A DNA stretch of 64,000 nt from Isoptericola cucumis (GTDB lineage Bacteria > Actinomycetota > Actinomycetes > Actinomycetales > Cellulomonadaceae), in assembly GCF_014635665.1 (NCBI RefSeq), contig NZ_BMDG01000001.1, positions 1 to 64,000 of the forward strand, in the 5' to 3' direction. Under the pieces are notes generated by a model. The model was not told the DNA's origin, ran no database searches, and saw only the letters and a list, made by a program, of their open reading frames with translations. Of the stretch, positions 17,250 through 25,789 are shown piece by piece. Position 1 is the first letter of the stretch; each line of letters begins with the position of its first letter. The position numbers were made by a program, and so were the translations under genes.

Positions 17250-18011
17250 ATGGACACATTGCTCATGAATGCGTTCTGGTCCGAGATCATCGGCACCGCG
17301 ACGCTGATCCTGCTGGGTGCGGGCGTGGTCGCCAACGTGATCCTGCCCAAGACCAAGGGCTTCGACGGCGGCTGGCTCCTGATCAACTTCGGCTGGGGCC
17401 TCGGCGTGTTCGCCGGTGTCTTCGCCGCGTACAAGTCCGGGGCGCACCTCAACCCTGCCGTGACGATCGGGCTGTTCTCCGCCGACATGCCGTTCTACTC
17501 GGTGACCGGGCCGGGCGGCGCGGTCACCGCCACGATCGAGCCCACGGTCGGCAACATGTTCATGTACTTCGCGGCCGAGATGATCGGCGCGTTCATCGGT
17601 GCCGTCCTCGCCTTCCTCGCGTACAAGAAGCACTTCGACCTGGAGGCGCCGGGCGCCACCAAGCTCGCCGTGTTCTCCACCGGCCCGGAGGTGCGCTCGT
17701 ACACCTGGAACTTCATCACCGAGGTCCTCGCGACCTTCGTCCTGGTGTTCTTCGTCGTGGTCTCCGGCAAGACGCCGTCCGGTCTGGGGCCGCTCGGCGT
17801 CGCCCTCATCGTGGTCGCGATCGGCGCCAGCCTCGGTGGCCCCACCGGGTACGCCATCAACCCGGCGCGTGACCTCGGCCCCCGCATCGCCCACGCCATC
17901 CTGCCGATCAAGGGCAAGGGCTCCAGCGACTGGTCGTACTCGTGGGTCCCGGTCGCCGGCCCGCTGGTCGGTGGCGTGATCGCCGGCCTCGTCGGCGCCG
18001 CCTACTCCTGA
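17250..18011 (+). CDS. glpF: Glycerol uptake facilitator (MIP/aquaglyceroporin)
   Basis: A 253-residue six-TM channel. The two half-helix motifs are HLNPAVTIG (N68) and INPARDLGPR (N204). The Asp after the second NPAR is the aquaglyceroporin signature, so glycerol rather than water is expected to pass. The ATG at 17250 gives MDTLLMNAFW; the second ATG at 17265 (MNAFWSEIIG) is an alternative start nearer to the family N-terminus. It lies 42 bp ahead of glpK, the usual pairing that traps glycerol as its phosphate. Confidence 0.96.
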   Translation: MDTLLMNAFWSEIIGTATLILLGAGVVANVILPKTKGFDGGWLLINFGWGLGVFAGVFAAYKSGAHLNPAVTIGLFSADMPFYSVTGPGGAVTATIEPTVGNMFMYFAAEMIGAFIGAVLAFLAYKKHFDLEAPGATKLAVFSTGPEVRSYTWNFITEVLATFVLVFFVVVSGKTPSGLGPLGVALIVVAIGASLGGPTGYAINPARDLGPRIAHAILPIKGKGSSDWSYSWVPVAGPLVGGVIAGLVGAAYS

Positions 18012-18053
18012 CCGACACCCCCACCACCCACACCGACGTGAAGGGCAATCCCC

Positions 18054-19568
18054 ATGGCTGACTACGTCCTCGCCATCGACCAGGGCACGACCAGCTCGCG
18101 TGCCATCGTCTTCGACCACTCCGGCCGCATCGTCTCGACCGGCCAGCTCGAGCACGAGCAGATCTTCCCCCGGGCCGGGTGGGTCGAGCACAACGCCGAG
18201 CAGATCTGGACCAACGTGCGCGAGGTCGTGGGCCTCGCGCTGACCCGCGGAAACCTCTCCCACGAGGACCTCGCCGCGATCGGCATCACCAACCAGCGCG
18301 AGACCGCGGTGGTGTGGGACAAGAACACCGGCAAGCCCGTGTACAACGCGATCGTCTGGCAGGACACGCGTACGCAGGCCATCGCCGACGAGCTCGGCGG
18401 CTCCGAGGGCCCGGACAAGTACAAGTCGATCGTCGGCCTGCCGCTGGCCACGTACTTCTCCGGTCCCAAGGTGAAGTGGATCCTCGACAACGTCGACGGG
18501 GCACGTGAGGCCGCCGAGCGCGGCGACCTCCTCTTCGGCAACACCGACACCTGGGTGCTGTGGAACATGACCGGCGGGCCCGACGGGGGCGTGCACGTCA
18601 CCGACGTCACCAACGCGTCGCGCACCATGCTCATGGACCTCGACACCCTGAGCTGGCGCGAGGACATCGCCGCCGACATGGGCATCCCGATGTCGATGCT
18701 GCCCGAGATCCGCTCATCGTCCGAGGTGTACGGGCAGGGCCGCCCCCGCGGCCTGGTCCCCGGCGTCCCGATCGCCGGCATCCTCGGCGACCAGCAGGCC
18801 GCGACGTTCGGCCAGGCCTGCTTCGAGGTCGGCACCGCGAAGAACACCTACGGCACGGGCAACTTCATGCTGCTCAACACGGGCACGGAGAAGGTGGCGA
18901 GCAAGAACGGTCTGTTGACGACGGTCTGCTACAAGATCGGCGACCAGGAGGCCCGCTACGCGCTCGAGGGGTCGATCGCCGTCACCGGGTCGCTCATCCA
19001 GTGGCTGCGCGACAACCTCGGCATGTTCGAGGACGCCCCCGACGTCGAGTGGCTGGCCCGCAAGGTGGAGGACAACGGCGGCGCCTACTTCGTGCCCGCG
19101 TTCTCCGGCCTGTTCGCCCCGTACTGGCGGCCCGACGCACGCGGCGCGCTCGTGGGGCTCACGCGGTACGTCAACCGCAACCACATCGCCCGTGCCTCGC
19201 TCGAGGCGGTCGCGTACCAGTCCCGAGAGGTCGCCGACGCCATGCGCCTCGACTCGGGCGTCGAGCTCACCGAGCTCAAGGTGGACGGCGGCATGGTGCA
19301 GAACGAGCTGCTCATGCAGTTCCAGGCCGACCAGCTCGGCGTCGACGTCGTCCGCCCCAAGGTCGCGGAGACGACCGCGCTGGGCGCCGCGTACGCCGCC
19401 GGCATCGCCGTCGGCTTCTGGAAGGGCGAGGAGGACGTCGTCGCCAACTGGGCCGAGGACAAGCGCTGGACCCCGGTCGTGGCCGAGGACGAGCGCGAGC
19501 GGCTCTACCGGTCCTGGAAGAAGGCCGTCACGAAGACCTTCGACTGGGTGGATGCTGACGTGCAGTAG
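18054..19568 (+). CDS. glpK: Glycerol kinase
   Basis: A 504-residue FGGY-family kinase converting glycerol to glycerol-3-phosphate with ATP. It has the N-terminal phosphate loop [15 protein letters not shown], the substrate motif [14 protein letters not shown] and [23 protein letters not shown], the [12 protein letters not shown] adenine region, and the C-terminal FGGY signature region [19 protein letters not shown]. Length equals the family norm (about 500). The ribosome-binding site is GAAGGG about 10 bp before the ATG. It ends the glp unit and is followed by a long inverted repeat. Confidence 0.97.
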   Translation: MADYVLAIDQGTTSSRAIVFDHSGRIVSTGQLEHEQIFPRAGWVEHNAEQIWTNVREVVGLALTRGNLSHEDLAAIGITNQRETAVVWDKNTGKPVYNAIVWQDTRTQAIADELGGSEGPDKYKSIVGLPLATYFSGPKVKWILDNVDGAREAAERGDLLFGNTDTWVLWNMTGGPDGGVHVTDVTNASRTMLMDLDTLSWREDIAADMGIPMSMLPEIRSSSEVYGQGRPRGLVPGVPIAGILGDQQAATFGQACFEVGTAKNTYGTGNFMLLNTGTEKVASKNGLLTTVCYKIGDQEARYALEGSIAVTGSLIQWLRDNLGMFEDAPDVEWLARKVEDNGGAYFVPAFSGLFAPYWRPDARGALVGLTRYVNRNHIARASLEAVAYQSREVADAMRLDSGVELTELKVDGGMVQNELLMQFQADQLGVDVVRPKVAETTALGAAYAAGIAVGFWKGEEDVVANWAEDKRWTPVVAEDERERLYRSWKKAVTKTFDWVDADVQ

Positions 19569-19585
19569 TCCGCTCGCTTGAGCCC

Positions 19586-19688
19586 GCGGCGGGGAAGGAC
19601 CTCGTGCGGGCGGCCGCGTTCACGGGCGCCAGGGCGCCCTCCACTTCGGGAAAGATACGGCCGCCCGCACGAGGTCCTTCCCCGCCGC
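19586..19688. terminator. Long bidirectional hairpin with 31-bp perfect arms
   Basis: The left arm (19586-19616) and right arm (19658-19688) are exact reverse complements over 31 bp, starting GCGGCGGGGAAGGACC and ending CCTTCCCCGCCGC. The 41-nt loop contains its own palindrome AGGGCGCCCT. It sits between convergent glpK and the EamA permease gene. Its position fits a two-way terminator, though the arms are much longer than termination requires. Confidence 0.75.
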
Positions 19689-19764
19689 TCTGCGTCCGGC
19701 CGACTGCGTGGGTGGGGGGCGGGCGCGACGGCGGCGCCGTGGACCGTTGGTGCGGGCCGGGCGG

Positions 19765-20631
19765 CTACGCGGCGACGATCAGAGCCGAGGCGGCGAGGGC
19801 CAGGGCCAGGCCGAGCACCTGGAGCCGGCCGATCCGTTCGCGCAGGAGGGTGAGGCCCACCAGGACCGGGACCACCGGGTAGAGGGCCGACAGCGTGACA
19901 GCGACGGCGACGAGCTCGGTGCGGGCGGCCAGCAGGTAGCAGACCAGGGCGCCCGCCGCGAGGACACCCGACCCGGCCGCGGCGAGCCGCAGGGCCGGCG
20001 TCGCGGATGTCGCCAGCGTCGCCGGCGTCGCCTTCACCGTCGCGCGGCGCGCCCCGAGGAGCGCGAGCCCCGCGACGCACACGACCGCCATGACCCGGCC
20101 GGCGGCCACCGGCCAGATGCCCGCACCCGGGCCGGCCTGCGCCAGCGCGAGGTACTGGACGCCGATGCCGACGCTCGCGGCCAGACCGTCACGCACCGCG
20201 CGCGCGTCCGGCGACGACCCCGACCTCCCCCGGCCCACCAGCCAGAGCGCGGGCAGCGCGAGCAGCACCCCTGCCCAGGTCCACGGCCCCGGCCTCTCGT
20301 GGAAGAGGACGGCTGCGGCGACGACGGGCAGGGCGAGGCCGCCGACCGCGCTCACCGGGACCACCAGCGACATCGCACCCCGGCTCATCCCCCGGAACAG
20401 CGCGACCATCGCGACGCCGGTGCCGACGCCGGAGAGGCCACCCCACAGCAGGTCGGGCGCCGACGGCGAAGCGCCCGCCACGAACGGCGCGGCGGCGGCC
20501 GTGACGACGAGCCCGCCGGCCTGGCCCAGCAGCGCGACGCGGACGAAAGGCATCCGCCGCGAGACGACGCCGCCCACGACGTCCGACACCCCGTACAGGA
20601 GCGCCGAGGCGAGCGCGAGCAGGGCGCCCAC
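19765..20631 (-). CDS. EamA-family (DMT superfamily) permease
   Basis: A 288-residue inner-membrane protein with about ten TM segments in two homologous EamA halves. The first half ends GAMSLVVPVSAVGGLALPVVAAAVLFHERPGP, seen here as VPVSAVGGLALPVVAA followed by LFHERPGPW; the second half has VAVTLSALYPVVPVLVGLTL then LRERIGRLQVLGLALALA. The paired ALYPV/E-R signature is typical of metabolite exporters such as YdcZ/RhtA-like carriers. GTG start at 20631; no strong ribosome-binding site. A TetR gene lies 56 bp upstream on the same strand. Substrate unknown. Confidence 0.83.
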   Translation of the reverse strand: MGALLALASALLYGVSDVVGGVVSRRMPFVRVALLGQAGGLVVTAAAAPFVAGASPSAPDLLWGGLSGVGTGVAMVALFRGMSRGAMSLVVPVSAVGGLALPVVAAAVLFHERPGPWTWAGVLLALPALWLVGRGRSGSSPDARAVRDGLAASVGIGVQYLALAQAGPGAGIWPVAAGRVMAVVCVAGLALLGARRATVKATPATLATSATPALRLAAAGSGVLAAGALVCYLLAARTELVAVAVTLSALYPVVPVLVGLTLLRERIGRLQVLGLALALAASALIVAA

Positions 20632-20687
20632 GATCAGCGGGCGGGCGCCGGGTGGGGACGACGGTCGACGTCGGGCACCACACCTGC

Positions 20688-21320
20688 CTAGCGGCGGGTC
20701 CCGGTGGTCGCATCCGCAGCGGACCCGTGACCGAGGAGGAACACCCGCGCCGTGGCCACCAGGAGGTCGCGTTCCGTGTCGACGGTGAAGGCGTCGTCGA
20801 CGGAGACGCGCTCGAGGAAGCCCCCGGAGAGCAGGGCGAGCCAGGAGGCGATGCGGGCCGGCGGGAGGTCGGTGCGGACCTCGCCCGTCGCCTGCCCGCG
20901 CTCGATCCACGGCAGGAGCAGGTCGCGCTGCGCGCGGTCGTCTGCGGCGAGCGCCGCGGCGACCGTCGGCAGGTGCATGACGCCGGCGACGGCGCGGACG
21001 AAGCCCGGGATGCGGGGGTCCGCGGCGTCGTCGGCCCACGAGCCCAGGAGGTCGAGCAGGACGCCGAGCGGGTCGGTGCGGCCCTCCAGGGCCGCCGCCT
21101 TCTCCACCGTCTCGGCCGTGCCGAGCTCGAGGATCGCCAGGACGAGCTCCGTCTTGGTGGCGAAGTAGTGGAAGAACGTGCCCGAGCCGATCCCCGCCTC
21201 CCGGCAGATCGCGGCCGTCGTCGCGCCCTCGTACCCGCGCTCGGCGAGCACCGTCAGGCCGGCACCGATGATCTGCAGCCGCCGCGCCTCGTGGCGCTCC
21301 GGGTCAACCCTGCGTGCCAC
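20688..21320 (-). CDS. TetR-family transcriptional regulator
   Basis: A 210-residue regulator. The HTH is in RRLQIIGAGLTVLAERGYEG and TTAAICREAGIGSGTFFHYF, followed by ATKTELVLAILELG. The remaining ~150 residues are the helical ligand domain, with tryptophans at WADDAADP and WIERGQATG. The GTG start at 21320 lies inside the end of the upstream membrane-protein gene (17-bp overlap), so the two are probably co-transcribed and coupled. Likely targets are the divergent promoter region at about 22051-22106 or the EamA permease downstream. Confidence 0.84.
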   Translation of the reverse strand: MARRVDPERHEARRLQIIGAGLTVLAERGYEGATTAAICREAGIGSGTFFHYFATKTELVLAILELGTAETVEKAAALEGRTDPLGVLLDLLGSWADDAADPRIPGFVRAVAGVMHLPTVAAALAADDRAQRDLLLPWIERGQATGEVRTDLPPARIASWLALLSGGFLERVSVDDAFTVDTERDLLVATARVFLLGHGSAADATTGTRR

Positions 21321-22050
21321 GGGCGCCCTCCGCGGCACCACCGGTCGCCGGGTCCGGACCGCCCGCGCCGACCCGCCGCACCTGGAGCCGGTCCTCGCGG
21401 ACGCGCGCGGCGAGGCCGTGCGTCGCGAGCGCGTCGTCGACCTCGGCGACCGCCGCGGCGTCCTTGCGCTCGGCGAGCCGGCGGCGCAGCAGCCCGTGCT
21501 CGGCCGCCGAGAACCCCGGCCGCCCGTCCATCCACCGCTCGTAGGCGCCCTCGTGGGGGTCGGCGTCCCGCCACGGCCACCCGTGCGCCTCGAAGGCGGC
21601 CCGGATCTCGGCCCGGCGCAGCGTGTCCGCGTCGAGCCGGGCCCACGGTGCCCCGGTCGAGCCGAGGAGCACCAGGTGGCGGCCGTCCCGGAAGACGTCG
21701 GTGACGTCGGACCGCTCGATCCACCCCTCATGGTCGTCCGTGCGGTGCTCAAGGTGGTCGTCGGCGACGGTCAGCCGCAGCGACTCCCCGATCGTGGTCA
21801 GCGCCAGGAGGACGCCGCCCACCACGCCCAGCCCGCCGAGGATCGGCACGGACCACGCGAGGGGCAGGCCCGCGAGCAGCTCGACCGGTCCGATGCTCGG
21901 CAGGGGGCTCCGCTGGAGCAGCCCGTGCAGCCAGCGGGCGAGCGGCGGGAGCAGGTAGCCCAGCCCGACGCCGAGGGCGGCGGTCGCGAGCAGCAGGAGG
22001 AGCGGCACCCAGCGGGGCTGGCGCACCTCGGAGGGGGTGAGGGTCGACAC
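21304..22050 (-). CDS. Two-TM membrane protein with cytoplasmic PH-like region (YqeB-like, tentative)
   Basis: A 248-residue protein with TM segments at about residues 15-37 (VPLLLLLATAALGVGLGYLLP) and 66-88 (SVPILGGLGVVGGVLLALTT), then a soluble domain with ESLRLTVADDHLEHRTDD, IERSDVTDVFRDGRHLVLLG and a stretch of charged helices. The layout resembles the poorly studied YqeB-type membrane proteins, but I am not certain. It is divergent from the alpha/beta hydrolase gene over a 56-bp AT-richer gap and overlaps the TetR gene. Function unknown. Confidence 0.65.
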   Translation of the reverse strand: MSTLTPSEVRQPRWVPLLLLLATAALGVGLGYLLPPLARWLHGLLQRSPLPSIGPVELLAGLPLAWSVPILGGLGVVGGVLLALTTIGESLRLTVADDHLEHRTDDHEGWIERSDVTDVFRDGRHLVLLGSTGAPWARLDADTLRRAEIRAAFEAHGWPWRDADPHEGAYERWMDGRPGFSAAEHGLLRRRLAERKDAAAVAEVDDALATHGLAARVREDRLQVRRVGAGGPDPATGGAAEGARGTQG

Positions 22051-22062
22051 GAGGACAATTGT

Positions 22063-22078
22063 TGGAGCAGATACTCCA
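22063..22078. promoter_or_regulatory. Inverted repeat in a divergent promoter
   Basis: TGGAG-CAGATA-CTCCA (5-bp arms, 6-nt spacer) lies next to an ACAATTGT palindrome at about 22053-22060, in the only AT-rich stretch between the YqeB-like gene and the hydrolase. It is a candidate site for the TetR regulator encoded two genes away. Confidence 0.3.
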
Positions 22079-22106
22079 CTAATGCAACCCGGCCTAGGCT
22101 GGGCCG

Positions 22107-23435
22107 GTGAGCAACGGAACCGTCACCGCGACGCGCGAGTACACGATCCCCGGCGTCCATGTCACCGACCGCACCGTGCAGGTGCCGCTGGACTGGAGCC
22201 GGCCCGACGACGGCCGCACCCTGTCGGTGTTCGTGCGCGAGGTCGTCGACCCGACGAAGCGGCGCGAGGACCTGCCGCTCCTCGTCTTCCTGCAGGGCGG
22301 CCCGGGCGGCAAGGGGCCCCGGCCCACCGGCCCGGACGGCTGGCTCGGCACCGCGCTGGAGCGGTTCCGCGTGGTGCTGCTGGACCAGCGCGGCACCGGC
22401 CGGTCGACGGCGGTGCGCGCGGGCGCGCTGACGGCGCTCGGCGACGGCGCCGCCCAGGCCGACTACCTCGCCCACTTCCGCGCCGACTCGATCGTCGCCG
22501 ACGCCGAGCACGTGCGGAAGGCCGTCTACGGCGGGCGGCGCTGGTCGACGCTCGGGCAGTCGTACGGCGGTTTCCTCACGCTGACGTACCTCTCCCGGGC
22601 TCCCGAGGGCGTGGCGGCGTCGTACGTCACCGGTGGGCTCGTGGGCCTCACCGCGAGCGCCGAGGACGTGTACCGGCGCACCCAGCCGCGCGTCGTCGCC
22701 AAGAACGCGCTCTACCGGGAGCGGTACCCGGACGACGTCGAGCAGGTGGCGCGCATCGCCGACCGCATCGCCGCAGGCGACGTGCGGCTGCCGGGCGGCG
22801 ACCAGCTCACCGTGGAGCGGTTCCAGACCCTCGGCACGGCGTTCGGCATGGGCCCCGGCTTCGAGCGCGTGCACTGGGTCGTCGACGAGGCGTTCGACGA
22901 CGCGCCCGGCCACGAGGACGAGCTCACCGACACGTTCCTCGCCGAGGTGGAGGCCGCGACCGGTTTCGCCACCAACCCGATGTACGCGGTGCTGCACGAG
23001 TCGATCTACGGCCAGTCCGCGTCCGGCGCGACGGCATGGGCCGCGCAGCGGGTGCGCGACGACGCGCCGGCCTTCGCGACGTCGGCCCGCCCGCTGCTCT
23101 TCACCGGCGAGATGATCTACCCCTGGATGTTCGAGCAGATCGCCGCGCTGCGCCCGTTCCGCGACGCGGCCGAGGCGCTGGCCGCGCGCACCGACTGGGG
23201 CGACCTGTACGACCTCGACGTCCTCGCCGGCAGCGAGGTGCCGATGGAAGCGGCCGTGTACTTCGACGACATGTTCGTCGACGCCGGCGCCTCCCTGGAG
23301 ACCGCCTCGCACGTCGGCAACGCCCGCGCGTGGGTCACCAACGAGTTCGAGCACGACGGGCTGCGCCTGGGCGACATCTTCCCGCGCCTGCTGGCCCGGA
23401 TGGACTCCCGCGGCGGCGCCCTCCCCGCGAGGTAG
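22107..23435 (+). CDS. pip: Alpha/beta-hydrolase, proline iminopeptidase-like
   Basis: A 442-residue cytosolic serine peptidase-like protein. Oxyanion region LLVFLQGGPGGKG, then VVLLDQRGTGRST (the family DQRGxGxS motif), nucleophile elbow STLGQSYGGFLTLTYL (Ser in GQSYGG), and a C-terminal catalytic His region DMFVDAGASLETASHVGNAR. Proline iminopeptidases release N-terminal proline; at about 440 residues this belongs to the longer actinobacterial type. GTG start at 22107, close to the divergent promoter, possibly leaderless. The gene symbol is by family only. Confidence 0.85.
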   Translation: MSNGTVTATREYTIPGVHVTDRTVQVPLDWSRPDDGRTLSVFVREVVDPTKRREDLPLLVFLQGGPGGKGPRPTGPDGWLGTALERFRVVLLDQRGTGRSTAVRAGALTALGDGAAQADYLAHFRADSIVADAEHVRKAVYGGRRWSTLGQSYGGFLTLTYLSRAPEGVAASYVTGGLVGLTASAEDVYRRTQPRVVAKNALYRERYPDDVEQVARIADRIAAGDVRLPGGDQLTVERFQTLGTAFGMGPGFERVHWVVDEAFDDAPGHEDELTDTFLAEVEAATGFATNPMYAVLHESIYGQSASGATAWAAQRVRDDAPAFATSARPLLFTGEMIYPWMFEQIAALRPFRDAAEALAARTDWGDLYDLDVLAGSEVPMEAAVYFDDMFVDAGASLETASHVGNARAWVTNEFEHDGLRLGDIFPRLLARMDSRGGALPAR

Positions 23436-23526
23436 CACCACCGCCCTCCGAGGTGGTGCACGGCCACCGCGATCGAGCGCGAGCCGGCCGGCGACGTGAC
23501 GGCACAGGCGTGCGACGCTGTCCGCC

Positions 23527-23934
23527 ATGGGGACGAACGACGACCGCGGCAACTACGGCTGGTACGCCTGTGCGCCGCGGACCGGCGAAGTGTTCGTGCC
23601 GCGGCGGTCCACGGGCGACGCACCCAGCCCACCGCCACTTGACCGGCACCTCGTGAAGCTGATGAACGACTACAACGCCGACTGGCCGATATGGACGCTC
23701 GACCCCGCGGCCGAAGCCGCGGGGGACGCGGCAGTGGACGACGACCTCGCCGCACGGTTGCGGGCATGGGCGGGGGCGTTCAACGAGCACTTCCACCACG
23801 AGCACGGCTGGGACGACCCCCGGGTGGCCGCCGCGCACCGCGCGGAGGCCGAGGCGCTGCGCGACGCGCTGGCAGCCGCACTCCCCCGGCCCTGGAAGGT
23901 CGAGCTGGACTACTGGGAGTCGGACGGCGCGTGA
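23527..23934 (+). CDS. Hypothetical protein
   Basis: A 135-residue soluble protein starting MGTNDDRGNYGWYACAP. The middle contains LVKLMNDYNADWPIWTLDPAAE and a helix with several histidines and tryptophans (WAGAFNEHFHHEHGWDDP). No family is recognised. Codon use is like its neighbours, with third positions strongly G/C, and the ATG is the first after a 91-bp gap, which supports a real gene. It ends 2 bp before the convergent SnoaL-like gene. It may be an actinobacteria-specific small protein. Confidence 0.65.
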   Translation: MGTNDDRGNYGWYACAPRTGEVFVPRRSTGDAPSPPPLDRHLVKLMNDYNADWPIWTLDPAAEAAGDAAVDDDLAARLRAWAGAFNEHFHHEHGWDDPRVAAAHRAEAEALRDALAAALPRPWKVELDYWESDGA

Positions 23935-23935
23935 G

Positions 23936-24316
23936 TCAGGAAGCCGTCCAGGCCTTGCCGGGCCAGTACGCCCACTCCTCGAAGTCGGCCACGCGCCCGT
24001 CGGGGGCGAAGCGCAGCACCCACAGGTCGCGGTACTCCTGCGCCTCGGGCTCGAGGTAGCGCACCTCGAGCCGGACGACGGCGACGTCGCCCTCGACGGC
24101 CAGCGGCTCGGCCGTCACGGCGAACGTGGCGCCCTCGTCGACGAGCCAGAACCCGCGGATCGCCGCGTGCCCGTGCAGCTCGTCGGGGTCGTAGGGCGAG
24201 CGGGCGTACCGCGCGTCCGGCGTGAACAGGCGCTCGACGGCGCCGTCGTCACCGCTGCGCCACGCGTCCTCGTACGCCGCCACCCACTGCTGCACCGACT
24301 CCCGGTCCACCGCCAT
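23936..24316 (-). CDS. SnoaL-like / nuclear transport factor 2-fold protein
   Basis: A 126-residue protein with the NTF2-like cone fold pattern: VQQWVAAYEDAWRSGDDGAVERLF, then TPDARYARSPYDP, LHGHAAIRGFW, and beta strands ending LWVLRFAPDGRVADFEEWAYWP. This polyketide-cyclase or SnoaL-like family covers small-molecule isomerases and many stress proteins of unknown role. The ATG at 24316 precedes the first helix directly. A 170-bp gap separates it from the divergent ABC ATPase gene. No specific substrate can be inferred. Confidence 0.8.
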   Translation of the reverse strand: MAVDRESVQQWVAAYEDAWRSGDDGAVERLFTPDARYARSPYDPDELHGHAAIRGFWLVDEGATFAVTAEPLAVEGDVAVVRLEVRYLEPEAQEYRDLWVLRFAPDGRVADFEEWAYWPGKAWTAS

Positions 24317-24486
24317 CCGAGCAGTATGGCGCGCGCCGGGCCGGCACGGCAGGCCGGACGCGGCCTCCGGCTGGGCGGTCGGGAGTCCCGTGTGCCGGAC
24401 GGTCGGGAACCAGCGGGTACCGTCGTTCGTCGGACGTACCGGCCGCTCCCGCGCGGCCCGCACCACTCGAGCCAGAAGGTGACCAC

Positions 24487-25278
24487 ATGAGCGCGACCTC
24501 CCCCACCCCGATCCTGCGCGCCACGGAGCTGGTCGCCGGCTACGGGGGGCCGGCGGTCCTGCGCGGCGTCGGCCTCGAGCTGACGCCGGGCGCCGCGCCG
24601 GTCGGGATCCTCGGCGAGTCGGGGGTGGGCAAGTCCACGCTGGTGCAGGCGCTGGTCGGTCAGGTGCGCCCGACGGGCGGCCAGGTGACGTTCGAGGGGC
24701 GCACGGTCTCCAGGCTCGGCCGGCGCGACAAGAAGCGCTTCCGCGGCGCCGTGCGGACGGTGGCCCAGAACGGCCTCGACATCGACCTGCGCTGGACCGT
24801 GGACCGGGCACTCACCGGCGCGCTGACCGACGCGCGCAAGGCCGGCCGCGCCAACGGGCGCTCGGTCGCGGACCTGCTGGAGGACGTCGCGCTGGAGCCG
24901 CGCCTCGCCTCGCGCACCGTGCACTCGCTCTCAGGCGGCGAGAAGCAGCGGCTCGCCCTCGGGCTGGCCCTCACGACCCGTCCGGACGTGCTGCTGCTCG
25001 ACGAGCCCCTCACCGCCGTCGACCCGTCGATGCGGGGCGAGATCGCGCGCCGCCTCGCGGACACGGCCCGCGAGCAGTCGACCGCCGTGCTGCTGGTGTC
25101 GCACGACGTCGAGCTCGTGGGCCGCCTGTGCCCCACCGTGCACGTCCTCGCGGACGGCGTCTTCGTCGCGTCCGGTCCGCTGCCGCAGATCCTCGCCGCC
25201 GCCGGCGACGACGACGCGCACGTCGCCGTCCGCGACCTGGCCACGGCCGCGCCGCTGGCGGCGCAGCGCTTCCGCTGA
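24487..25278 (+). CDS. Orphan ABC ATPase, DppD/DppF-like
   Basis: A 263-residue nucleotide-binding protein resembling peptide/nickel importer ATPases: Walker A GESGVGKST, Q-loop TVAQNGLDIDLRW, signature LSGGEKQRLALG, Walker B DVLLLDEPLTAVDPS and H-loop VSHDVELVGRLCP. The C-terminus lacks the zinc-binding or oligopeptide tail usual in DppD/OppD. No permease or binding-protein gene lies nearby on either strand, so it is an orphan here. It may serve a transporter encoded elsewhere, or duplicate a DppF-like subunit. The ribosome-binding site AGAAGG is 7-12 bp before the ATG. Confidence 0.85.
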   Translation: MSATSPTPILRATELVAGYGGPAVLRGVGLELTPGAAPVGILGESGVGKSTLVQALVGQVRPTGGQVTFEGRTVSRLGRRDKKRFRGAVRTVAQNGLDIDLRWTVDRALTGALTDARKAGRANGRSVADLLEDVALEPRLASRTVHSLSGGEKQRLALGLALTTRPDVLLLDEPLTAVDPSMRGEIARRLADTAREQSTAVLLVSHDVELVGRLCPTVHVLADGVFVASGPLPQILAAAGDDDAHVAVRDLATAAPLAAQRFR

Positions 25279-25300
25279 CGCATGCGCTCTGCGACCGCGG

Positions 25301-25687
25301 TCACGCTCCGCGGCCTGCTCGGTCCGGGTGGTGGACGCGACGCCGTAGCTGCGTGATGCGGACGGTGCCGATGACCAGCGCGACGACGCCGACGCCGACG
25401 CCCGCGATGAGCAGCGCGACGGCGAGCGGGACGGAGCCCTCCATCCCCAGGAACGAGACCAGGACCTCCTGGGTGTTCTGCAGCATGAAGACGATCAGGG
25501 CGACGAGGACGACCGCTGCGATGCAGATGCCGACCCAGACGGCGCCGGCGCGGCTGCGTGGGGTCTTCCCGGTCCGGGAGCTCGCGGGGGCGACCCGGCG
25601 CGACCCGGACGATCCGGACACCGGCCTGCTGGGGTTGCCGTTGGTCGCCGACGCCAGGGGCGGGACAGGGTTGGGGGCGGTGGCCAT
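25301..25687 (-). CDS. LapA-domain (DUF1049) membrane protein
   Basis: A 128-residue protein. A Ser/Pro/Arg-rich head of about 45 residues is followed by two TMs: VWVGICIAAVVLVALIVFML, then QNTQEVLVSFLG and VPLAVALLIAGVGVGVVALV. The sequence F-x-x-QNTQ-x-V-x-x-x-F between the TMs is the LapA/DUF1049 signature (E. coli LapA helps control lipopolysaccharide levels; in Gram-positives the role is unknown). It ends with a basic cytoplasmic tail. It is convergent with the orphan ABC ATPase gene, 22 bp away. Confidence 0.85.
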   Translation of the reverse strand: MATAPNPVPPLASATNGNPSRPVSGSSGSRRVAPASSRTGKTPRSRAGAVWVGICIAAVVLVALIVFMLQNTQEVLVSFLGMEGSVPLAVALLIAGVGVGVVALVIGTVRITQLRRRVHHPDRAGRGA

Positions 25688-25789
25688 GACGGCCTCCTCG
25701 CATCTCCGGGCCCAAGCACCTCAGGTGGGGGGCCTTCGTCCCGGATGTTCCGACCGTACGCCCCTTTCGTCCCGCTCGGGGAACGACAG

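Noticed and set aside
14324-17488. A 1054-codon minus-strand frame covering glpD
   Set aside because: Only its last ~317 codons (the SorC regulator) carry motifs; the upstream part is antisense to glpD and has no ribosome-binding site or family signature.
19586-19688. Long inverted repeat as ends of an insertion sequence or an attachment site
   Set aside because: The 41-bp interior has no gene, no target-site duplication is visible and the position between convergent genes fits termination.
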